In this document: piece after piece, positions 1 through 4,842 of the stretch
Layout of the letters: each line of letters begins with the position of its first letter
Position numbering within the stretch: position 1 is the stretch's first letter
NCBI GenBank assembly: GCA_023392945.1
Contig: JAEWNB010000116.1
Coordinates: 1 to 5,331 of the forward strand
Length of the DNA: 5,331 nucleotides
Direction: 5' to 3'
DNA from: Bacteroidota bacterium
Lineage (GTDB): Bacteria > Bacteroidota > Bacteroidia > Bacteroidales > WCHB1-69
Program-made: the position numbers and the translations under genes
Notes under the pieces: generated by a model
The model's database searches: none
What the model saw: only the letters and a program-made list of their open reading frames with translations
What the model was told of the DNA's origin: nothing

Positions 1-46
1 TATTCATTCTTTTTGATTTTAAAAGTGAATATCTAAAAAATCTTAT

Positions 47-54
47 TACATTTG
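47..54 (+). promoter_or_regulatory. Possible Bacteroidota-type -7 promoter box
   Basis: The octamer TACATTTG fits the Bacteroidota primary-sigma -7 consensus TAnnTTTG and sits in a very AT-rich stretch. A matching -33 TTG is not at the right distance: the nearest candidate at the usual 17-23 bp spacing is GTG at 25-27, and the TTTG at 12-15 is too far away. If it is active, transcription would start near position 60, at the beginning of the inverted repeat, and give a structured leader of about 240 nt before the gene at 301. The call rests on one box only. Confidence 0.35.
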
Positions 55-57
55 CAC

Positions 58-124
58 GTTGAACTACTCCCGAGGCTAAATTATCATATTCACAATTCTT
101 TATTTACCGAAGGTTTAGTTCAAC
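58..124. repeat. 9-bp inverted repeat, GTTGAACTA / TAGTTCAAC
   Basis: GTTGAACTA at 58-66 is the exact reverse complement of TAGTTCAAC at 116-124, separated by 49 bases. The left arm begins close to where a transcript from the box at 47-54 would start, so an RNA could close this stem. The right arm abuts the long hairpin at 127-238. No function is known. It may be the base of a structured RNA or the edge of a repeat element. Confidence 0.5.
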
Positions 125-126
125 AA

Positions 127-238
127 ATGGCATAGGTCATGGTGGTGTATGTCAGGCACTTTGGGTTTTCCCTTGCCCGTCAAGTCGGGGTAAACTGATT
201 AGTGGGCACTCCGCCTAACCACCACGACCCCATGCCAT
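127..238. repeat. Long imperfect hairpin, GC-rich intergenic element
   Basis: An extended palindrome can be paired by eye. ATGGCAT (127-133) pairs with ATGCCAT (232-238), GGTC (135-138) with GACC (226-229), TGGTGGT (140-146) with ACCACCA (218-224), and CACT (157-160) with AGTG (201-204). GTTTTCCC (165-172) pairs with GGGGTAAAC (188-195) with one mismatch, leaving a loop of about 15 nt. That is roughly 29 paired positions with asymmetric bulges. The stretch is visibly richer in G and C than the AT-rich DNA around it. Size and bulged-hairpin form recall integron attC sites or Bacteroidota intergenic palindromes. It could also be a structured RNA leader. It contains no credible coding sequence, and it is the main content of the gene-free 1-300 interval. 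Confidence 0.7.
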
Positions 239-300
239 AAACCGTTTACTCTTCATTATAACCCAACCCCAGAAACAGTCGTTTTTAACTAGAGAATTAA

Positions 301-819
301 ATGATTAGAACAAGATTTTTTATTATTGGGTTGATTACAATTTTGACTATTAATCAAGGATTCTCACAGATTAATTATTCAATCAAAGCTGAGGCAGGAT
401 TTATTAAGTATCTATTTAATACGATACATGTTGACCCGGGGCCAAATTGGGAAGGATACAATTTAAACGAGAAAAACGGTATTGATTTTAATATTATAAA
501 TGGATTTGGTTTCAACAATAAGTTATTTGCAGGAATAGGATTAGGATACTTGAATTTTCAAGGTATAAACGGAATATCCCTATTTTCAGACTTTGAATAT
601 TTACCATTGAAAACCAGATTGACCCCTTTGATTAACCTAAAAATCGGATACAGTCATATATGGAATCAATATGAAAACGGGAAAGGAACTGTTCTTGGGG
701 AATTATGTATAGGACTGGATTACAGACTGTCTGGGAAAGTGGATATTTTTGCAAAATCAGGTGTAACAATGACTCAACAAGCATTGTTAATTCCTATAAG
801 ACTTGGCATTCGATTTTAA
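301..819 (+). CDS. Small secreted, outer-membrane beta-barrel-like protein
   Basis: This is a 172-aa protein of unknown specific role, probably exported to the outer membrane. Residues 1-23 form a classic signal peptide: Arg at 3 and 5, a hydrophobic core (FFIIGLITILTI), then GFSQ with likely cleavage after Ser22 or Gln23, as often seen in Bacteroidota. The rest alternates short hydrophobic and aromatic strands with Gly, Asn and Lys turns (for example FAGIGLGYLNF at 76-86 and LINLKIGYSHIW at 110-121). It ends in IPIRLGIRF with a C-terminal Phe, the usual last strand of an outer-membrane barrel. At this length an 8-strand barrel is plausible. The start follows an A-rich leader without a Shine-Dalgarno. 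No enzyme motif is seen. It stands alone; the 240-nt structured region upstream may be its leader. Confidence 0.75.
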   Translation: MIRTRFFIIGLITILTINQGFSQINYSIKAEAGFIKYLFNTIHVDPGPNWEGYNLNEKNGIDFNIINGFGFNNKLFAGIGLGYLNFQGINGISLFSDFEYLPLKTRLTPLINLKIGYSHIWNQYENGKGTVLGELCIGLDYRLSGKVDIFAKSGVTMTQQALLIPIRLGIRF

Positions 820-859
820 TGAAAAACAAAAGATAACGCCACAAAACACGCGATATAAA

Positions 860-1038
860 ATTGCCGATACAGGAGTCTTTTCAGTGGTTGTAACCACATC
901 AACAATATCTTTAAAGAAAGAAAATTAAATAGAGAGGAGGTGTATGCATTTTTTGCACATACCACTCAACTCGGTGTATGCAATACCGCTTTGCTCAAAG
1001 ATAAAAGGCAACACGCGAAATTGAAAATATCAACTTGA
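860..1038 (+). pseudogene. Decayed internal fragment of a RhuM-type DNA-binding gene
   Basis: Positions 894-976 match 2166-2248 of the RhuM-PLD gene at 77 of 83 bases (differences at 919, 922, 930, 944, 971, 972). The piece encodes HINNIFKE and then LNREEVYAFFAHTTQ, corresponding to residues about 47-71 of the intact protein. The same frame runs on to a TGA at 1036-1038 with weaker similarity (KDKRQHAKL against KEKTQTNKL), after an apparent insertion of about five codons. One lost base near 1022 would explain the early stop. Upstream the frame has no ATG back to a TAA at 856-858. A different frame at 860-892 reads IADTGVFSVV, reminiscent of the RhuM HTH, so a frameshift may lie near 893. N- and C-terminal halves are absent. 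The left limit is uncertain. Confidence 0.75.
884..897. repeat. Small palindrome at the left edge of the RhuM fragment
   Basis: GTGGTT (884-889) and AACCAC (892-897) are perfect inverted arms around a 2-base centre. The strong nucleotide match to the RhuM-PLD gene begins inside the right arm, at 894. A palindrome at a homology boundary could mark a recombination or replication-slippage point, but a site this short could also be coincidence. Confidence 0.4.
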
Positions 1039-1062
1039 ATAATCTAAAACAAAGGAAAATTA

Positions 1063-1590
1063 ATGACTGAATTTCTAAAGCATATAGGGTCAAATGGTTT
1101 TATTCTGTTCATTCCAATATTTCTGTGGAATTTAATTTTTATAAAAAAACTCCCTCCGGTATTTGAAGATAAGACATTTGATAAAAACATCCCCAAAATT
1201 ATATTGGTTGGGGAAACTTTTTTCCGGGTAATTGTTTTTTTAATGCCTATAATGACTGAAATTGATTATTCTAAAATCGCCGGAAATATCGGGTTTTATA
1301 TTTTTATTGTAGGGGTAGTTATTTATTTCCTTACCTGGCTATTATTAATGTATTACCCTAATTCAAAGTGGAGTAAAAGTTTAATAGGATTTTGTGGTCC
1401 GGGATATACTCCAATAATTTGGCTTGTGGGTTTTGCATTTACAGTAAACCGGTTCATTATCAATATACATTATAACATTTGGTTTTATCTGGTTCCTTCT
1501 ATCCTTTTTGTCGTTTTCCATGTTGTCCATAGTGTTATGGCATTTGGAAACTCAAATAAAAATACAACTGATATAAGGGGACCAGAATAA
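1063..1590 (+). CDS. Five-helix integral membrane protein of unknown function
   Basis: I do not recognise a named family for this 175-aa protein. Five hydrophobic segments are visible at about residues 11-28, 45-64, 75-97, 115-133 and 138-161, so it should be an inner-membrane protein with most of its mass in the bilayer. Between helices 3 and 4 is a short conserved-looking segment (YPNSKWSKSLIGFCGPGYTP, residues 98-117). Helix 4 ends in NR and helix 5 contains two His (FHVVHSV, 152-158). Paired His in a helix can bind haem or metal, but nothing else supports that. The start is preceded by AAAGGAAAATTA, purine-rich with a weak Shine-Dalgarno resemblance. The C-terminus is polar (NSNKNTTDIRGPE). 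The gene lies between the RhuM remnant and the RhuM pair, with no sign of co-transcription with either. Confidence 0.75.
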   Translation: MTEFLKHIGSNGFILFIPIFLWNLIFIKKLPPVFEDKTFDKNIPKIILVGETFFRVIVFLMPIMTEIDYSKIAGNIGFYIFIVGVVIYFLTWLLLMYYPNSKWSKSLIGFCGPGYTPIIWLVGFAFTVNRFIINIHYNIWFYLVPSILFVVFHVVHSVMAFGNSNKNTTDIRGPE

Positions 1591-1669
1591 AACAAAATAG
1601 TAGGAACAAATCAAGAAGGCGTACAGAATAATACTATATAAACTACCTTAACACTAAACAAACTACCCT
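1591..1669. other. Intergenic leader with repeated AACTACC heptamer
   Basis: This 79-base gap has no gene. AACTACC occurs at 1641-1647 and 1661-1667, and again at 2020-2026, just before the second RhuM start. Its right end (1653-1669) is the start of the duplicated leader described separately. No -7 box of the TAnnTTTG type is obvious. Confidence 0.4.
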
Positions 1670-1734
1670 ATGAAAGATGAAATTATTATTTATCAAGCTG
1701 ATGAAACATCTACACGACTCGAAGTAAGAATTGA
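1653..1734 (+). repeat. Duplicated RhuM leader and 5' coding end, copy 1
   Basis: This stretch matches 2012-2093 at 75 of 82 bases (offset 359). It covers 17 bases of leader plus codons 1-21 of the gene. The 32 bases from the ATG (1670-1701) are identical in both copies. Differences are at 1660, 1669, 1702, 1703, 1707, 1708 and 1711. Because the shared leader is carried along with the coding start, this is a DNA duplication and not just family resemblance. Confidence 0.85.
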
Positions 1735-2032
1735 AGAAGATTCTGTTTGGTTAACTCAATCACAAATGGCTGAGTTATTTCAAACTACAAGAAATAATGT
1801 CTCATTACATATTTCAAACATTTTTAAAGAAAAAGAACTTAATGAAATTTCAGTTGGTAAGGATTCCTTACTAACTGCAAGTGATGGGAAAAAAAACAAA
1901 ACCAAATTTTACAACTTAGATGTTATTATTTCTGTTGGGTATAGAGTTAAATCTATTCGTGGAACTCAATTTAGAATTTGGGCCAACCAGGTTCTTAATA
2001 ACTACTTTAAAACTAAACTAACTACCCAATGA
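1670..2032 (+). CDS. RhuM-family protein, N-terminal DNA-binding half only
   Basis: At 120 aa this is much shorter than the usual RhuM-family protein of roughly 290-350 aa. It contains the start signature MKDEIIIYQAD, then VWLTQSQMAELFQTTRNNVSLHISNIFKE (residues 26-54), which fits the family's helix-turn-helix-like region. The family-typical segment YNLDVIISVGYRVKSIRGTQFRIWANQVL (81-109) follows. It then stops after NYFKTKLTTQ, and that tail is read from a copy of the leader that precedes the next gene. The whole C-terminal region is missing. RhuM was named in a Salmonella pathogenicity island, and the biochemical role is poorly known; DNA binding is inferred. The stop overlaps the next start as ATGA (2029-2032), so translation is probably coupled. 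It may be a functional short partner or a truncated relic; the clean frame favours recent truncation or retained function. Confidence 0.8.
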   Translation: MKDEIIIYQADETSTRLEVRIEEDSVWLTQSQMAELFQTTRNNVSLHISNIFKEKELNEISVGKDSLLTASDGKKNKTKFYNLDVIISVGYRVKSIRGTQFRIWANQVLNNYFKTKLTTQ

Positions 2033-2093
2033 AAGATGAAATTATTATTTATCAAGCTGACCAAATTTCAACACGACTCGAAGTAAGAATTGA
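2012..2093 (+). repeat. Duplicated RhuM leader and 5' coding end, copy 2
   Basis: This is the partner of 1653-1734. Here the leader part (2012-2028) doubles as the last codons of the upstream truncated gene, which fixes the junction: upstream coding sequence abuts the leader at about 2010-2012. The arrangement is what a tandem or unequal recombination event with a 359-bp period would leave. Confidence 0.85.
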
Positions 2094-2898
2094 TAATAAA
2101 ACTGTTTGGCTCAGCATGGAGCAAATTGGCATTTTGTTTAACAGAAACAGAACTGTTGTTAATCGCCACATCAACAATATCTTTAAAGAAGGAGAATTAA
2201 ACAGAGAGGAGGTGTGTGCATTTTTTGCACATACCACTCAACATGGTGCTATTAAAGAAAAAACTCAAACCAACAAACTTGAATATTTTAATCTTGACGT
2301 GATAATATCTGTTGGTTATAGGGTAAAATCTAAACAAGGAACTCAATTCCGTATTTGGGCAAATAAAATACTAAAAGACTATTTGCTTAAAGGATATGCA
2401 CTTAATAACAGAATAAATAGAATCGAAGAAAATTTTACCATTTTAACAAAAAGAGTTGATGCAATTGATTTGCAAATCAAATCCGAATTAAAACCCAAAG
2501 AAGGGATTTTCTTTGAAGGACAAGTGTTTGATGCTTACCTGTTTGTAACCAATTTATTCAGAAAGGCTCAGAAATCAATCATCCTTATTGACAATTATAT
2601 TGATGAAAGTGTGCTTCTTATGTTGTCAAAAAGGCAAAAAGGAGTGGAAGCTATCGTTTATAGTTCGACTTTGACCAAAGAGACAAAGCTTGACTTAAAA
2701 AAATATCGTTCTCAATATCCCGGCATTAAAATAACTCCATTTAATAAGTCTCATGACCGCTTCATCATCCTTGACAAGAAAACAGTGTATCATTTAGGGG
2801 CTTCATTGAAAGACTTAGGAAAAAAATGGTTCGCTTTTTCAATATTAAACTTTGAAGTTCAAGACATTTTACGTAAACTTGATGAAAATCTAATTTAG
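2029..2898 (+). CDS. RhuM-like DNA-binding protein fused to a PLD-like domain
   Basis: This 289-aa protein has three parts. Residues 1-120 are the RhuM N-terminal module: MKDEIIIYQAD, then VWLSMEQIGILFNRNRTVVNRHINNIFKE at 26-54, then YFNLDVIISVGYRVKSKQGTQFRIWANKIL at 86-115. Residues 120-155 form a likely helical or coiled linker (NNRINRIEENFTILTKRVDAIDLQI). Residues 156-289 resemble a phospholipase-D/nuclease-like fold: IILIDNYIDESVLLML (184-199), then HDRFIILD (242-249), an HxR(x4)D variant of the HKD motif with Arg for Lys, then HLGASLKDLGKKWFAF (255-270). One HKD half per chain would need a dimer for catalysis, as in small PLD nucleases. DNA binding and DNA cleavage or processing are inferred. 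It overlaps the truncated RhuM gene by ATGA. A role in defence or element maintenance is possible but unproven. Confidence 0.8.
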   Translation: MKDEIIIYQADQISTRLEVRIDNKTVWLSMEQIGILFNRNRTVVNRHINNIFKEGELNREEVCAFFAHTTQHGAIKEKTQTNKLEYFNLDVIISVGYRVKSKQGTQFRIWANKILKDYLLKGYALNNRINRIEENFTILTKRVDAIDLQIKSELKPKEGIFFEGQVFDAYLFVTNLFRKAQKSIILIDNYIDESVLLMLSKRQKGVEAIVYSSTLTKETKLDLKKYRSQYPGIKITPFNKSHDRFIILDKKTVYHLGASLKDLGKKWFAFSILNFEVQDILRKLDENLI

Positions 2899-2926
2899 TG
2901 ATTACAACAAAAAACAACATTTGGGG

Positions 2927-3044
2927 ACAAACGCTAAACCCGATATGAATTTAAATCATATGACAAACGAGAAAAATATAAATAACTAACACTCGCTGGA
3001 AAAACGATGCCGAATGCCCATAAGTGGCTTAGCATCTGGTGTTA
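2927..3044. repeat. Intergenic structured element A
   Basis: This element is related to element B (3765-3875) in three blocks: 2927-2938 (11 of 12 bases), 2960-2970 (10 of 11), and 2984-3020 (31 of 37 against 3824-3860). Inside it, GATGC (3006-3010) pairs with GCATC (3032-3036), enclosing a small CCA/TGG hairpin with a TAAG loop (3018-3027). TAACAC (2987-2992) pairs with GTGTTA (3039-3044) on the outside. It lies after the RhuM-PLD gene and before the TPR-like gene. The folded form suggests a recombination site, a repeat element or a 5' RNA element. The gap 2899-3142 holds this element and otherwise only AT-rich DNA (3050-3142) with no clear promoter. Confidence 0.65.
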
Positions 3045-3142
3045 AAGACAATATACTTTAAATATTTAAGTTAATACAATAATCATATCGAAAGAATTCG
3101 TAATAATATACATCTATTGAAATATTTTTCCCTATAAAGACC

Positions 3143-3736
3143 ATGACACCTAAACAAGAAGAAAGAATTAAAAATAAAATTGTAAAAATAAAAAAAGCTT
3201 TAGCAGCTGATAAAAAGTATTGGAATGGTTATTATCACGATGGACAAGGACTTAGATATTTGCCTCCTAGGTTTTATATACAACTTGGCGATTATTCAGG
3301 TGGACTTCGTTACTTAAACTGGTTTAATAAAAACTTTCCTGATGACAGTGGATTTCCAGACTTTTTATTTGAATGGACAATTATCCTTTTCAAAACAGGC
3401 AGAACAAAAGAAGCTGAAAGAAAAGCTTTTAAGACATTTACAAGTAATACTTATCTTTTTGATAAATTTTTTGACAGAGAAATAACAAAAGTTGAAAAGT
3501 TGGAAATGTCAAATTTAGAAGTCGCTGAATTTGCAATAGACTACTTTAATTATTCGAATAAACAAGAAAATTTATTAGACTTTGCAGAATGGTTAAAGAA
3601 AGTTACTCAAACAGAGAAATTTTCAACTTTAATGAATAAATTTATTGATATTCAGAAACAACTAAAATATGAAAATAATCATAAGACTAGAAAAGAACTC
3701 ATAGACCTTACATACGAATTAGAAAATGAATTATAA
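3143..3736 (+). CDS. TPR-like helical protein of unknown function
   Basis: This 197-aa soluble protein has no signal peptide or membrane segment. It resembles a set of hypothetical proteins seen in Bacteroidota, with a Lys-rich N-terminal helix (residues 1-25) and the segment YYHDGQGLRYLPPRFY (30-45). Helical pairs of tetratricopeptide type follow: about 43-68 (YIQLGDYSGGLRYLNWFNKNFPDD) and 74-102 (FLFEWTIILFKTGRTKEAERKAFKTF), whose GRTKEAERKAF fits the TPR helix-B pattern. The rest (120-197) is predicted helical and charged. TPRs usually bind proteins, so a partner-binding or scaffold role is the most that can be inferred; no catalytic motif is visible. It is flanked by elements A and B in direct orientation, an arrangement expected for a mobile or inserted cassette. 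The start ATG follows CCCTATAAAGACC, without a Shine-Dalgarno. Confidence 0.8.
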   Translation: MTPKQEERIKNKIVKIKKALAADKKYWNGYYHDGQGLRYLPPRFYIQLGDYSGGLRYLNWFNKNFPDDSGFPDFLFEWTIILFKTGRTKEAERKAFKTFTSNTYLFDKFFDREITKVEKLEMSNLEVAEFAIDYFNYSNKQENLLDFAEWLKKVTQTEKFSTLMNKFIDIQKQLKYENNHKTRKELIDLTYELENEL

Positions 3737-3764
3737 ATGACGAAATAAAATATAAACTGACCCT

Positions 3765-3875
3765 ACAAATGCTAAATTCCCTGTAAGCCTAATCCACATA
3801 ACAAACGATAAAAAAGAATAATAAACTAACACTCATTGGTAAATCGACGCTGAATGCCCACACGGGGTTAGTGTC
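3765..3875. repeat. Intergenic structured element B
   Basis: This is the second copy of element A, in the same orientation about 840 bases downstream. GACGC (3846-3850) pairs with GTGTC (3871-3875) at the homologous position to GATGC/GCATC in A. The third pair changes from T-A to C-G, a compensatory change, and the fourth changes from G-C to G.T. An inner CCC/GGG hairpin (3857-3866, ACAC loop) replaces CCA/TGG. An alternative outer pairing is ACTAAC (3825-3830) with GTTAGT (3867-3872). It ends 25 bases before the SDR gene start, so as RNA it would lie just before that start codon. Confidence 0.65.
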
Positions 3876-3900
3876 AAAATAATTAAAACCCAGAAACACC

Positions 3901-4842
3901 ATGAACATATTGGTAATTGGAGGAACCGGATTAGTAGGTAGTTATTTACTGCCAAGATTAGTTGAAAAAGGCTATAATGTTTTTGCCTTAACTCGAAGCA
4001 CAGATAAAATTGAAAGAATAAATAAATTAGGAGCCTTTGGACTCTTAGGAGATATAAGAGATCCGCAGACATTTAAAAGCAATTTGGCGGAGGAACTGGA
4101 TTTAATTGTATTACTTGCAATGCCAAGTGTGAAGCCCGGACAAAGAATGACTAAGAAACGTAAGGAAGAATTACGAAAAGAAACTAATGATTTTTTTCGC
4201 AATTCGATGGATTTAGCAATAGAGTATGAGATTCCCATAATTCTTCCTTCAGGAACGAGTTTTAGAACTGAGAAAAATGAAATTGCAGATGAAACATGGC
4301 CAATCCTTCGGACAGGACTGACTGAAATCGGGAAAGACACGGATGATATGGTAAACGAAGCCATCAAAACACAAAATCCAAAAGTAATACAGTTGCTATA
4401 TGGTAAGATTTATGGCAATGGCGGACTTTTTCGTTTTATGTACAACATGATGGAGAAAGGTCGAAGCATGATTATCGGGAGCGGAGACAATTATATTCCA
4501 AATATTCATGCAAGTGATGCAGCATCGGCAATAGTTAAAGCCATTGAGAAGTTACCCATTGGAGAAAAGTTTATCATAGCTGATGATACTGCCGTAAGTC
4601 AAGAAGAGTTTACCAATTATATGGCTACTTTGATGAATAAGAAACAACCGGGGCATATTCCGGCATTTATAATCAAATTGGTTCTGGGAAAAGACTTTTA
4701 TGAAATAATTCGAATGAATTGTAAAGTATCTAATGCAAAAGCAAAAAGATTGTTGGACTGGAAACCCGATTATCCATCCTATAAAGAAGGTTTAGAGGAA
4801 ACAATCAAAGAAATGAAAGAAAAGAAAAATTACTTTGCATGA
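3901..4842 (+). CDS. NAD(P)-dependent epimerase/dehydratase-like (extended SDR)
   Basis: This 313-aa protein has the extended short-chain dehydrogenase fold. The Rossmann motif is GGTGLVG (residues 7-13) after strand MNILVI. A second strand, FALTRS (28-33), bears Arg32, which may favour NADP; GDIRD (50-54) follows, as does the strand LIVLLAMPS (68-76). Family landmarks continue with LPSGTS (115-120), LLYGKIYGNGG (165-175), IPNIHASDAASAI (199-211) and a typical C-terminus, SNAKAKRLLDWKP (277-289). The likely catalytic Lys is Lys145, but position -4 is Thr141, not Tyr, and no Tyr occurs from 110 to 166. The protein may therefore be catalytically altered or a nucleotide-binding regulator. Its substrate, often a nucleotide sugar in this family, cannot be told. 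The stop overlaps the hydrolase start (ATGA, 4839-4842), implying an operon. Confidence 0.85.
   Translation: MNILVIGGTGLVGSYLLPRLVEKGYNVFALTRSTDKIERINKLGAFGLLGDIRDPQTFKSNLAEELDLIVLLAMPSVKPGQRMTKKRKEELRKETNDFFRNSMDLAIEYEIPIILPSGTSFRTEKNEIADETWPILRTGLTEIGKDTDDMVNEAIKTQNPKVIQLLYGKIYGNGGLFRFMYNMMEKGRSMIIGSGDNYIPNIHASDAASAIVKAIEKLPIGEKFIIADDTAVSQEEFTNYMATLMNKKQPGHIPAFIIKLVLGKDFYEIIRMNCKVSNAKAKRLLDWKPDYPSYKEGLEETIKEMKEKKNYFA

Noticed and set aside
139..198. 19-codon open frame starting ATG at 139 in the long hairpin
   Set aside because: It is very short, lies wholly within the palindrome, and has no start context or recognisable sequence.
58..250. Retron-type msr/msd RNA
   Set aside because: A long hairpin and short inverted repeat are present, but no reverse transcriptase lies in the window; the next gene is a barrel-like exported protein.
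267..278. Shared CCCAGAAACA 10-mer upstream of 301 and of 3901
   Set aside because: It is a single short match at different distances from the starts, easily due to chance in this A/C-rich leader context.
936..1024. GGAGG followed by ATG at 944-946 with a 26-codon frame in the RhuM remnant
   Set aside because: The GGAGG is the GAG GAG (Glu-Glu) codon pair of the RhuM reading frame, and the ATG arises from a single base difference from the intact copy; the short frame matches nothing.
2215..2231. TGTGCA / TGCACA inverted repeat around a T5 loop, terminator-like
   Set aside because: It lies in the middle of the RhuM-PLD coding sequence; the stem is only 6 bp and the T-run is in the loop, not after the stem.
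2052..2237. Reverse-strand open frame of 61 codons inside the RhuM-PLD gene
   Set aside because: It is antisense to a well-supported protein with family motifs; its own translation shows no recognisable motif or start signal.
2899..2926. Intrinsic terminator after the RhuM-PLD gene
   Set aside because: The sequence is A-rich on the + strand with no GC stem followed by a T-run; no convincing terminator was seen after any gene.
3833..4367. Two reverse-strand open frames (79 and 131 codons) over the SDR gene start
   Set aside because: They mirror the coding frame of the SDR gene, are rich in Ser, Leu and Ile as expected of antisense frames, and lack any domain.
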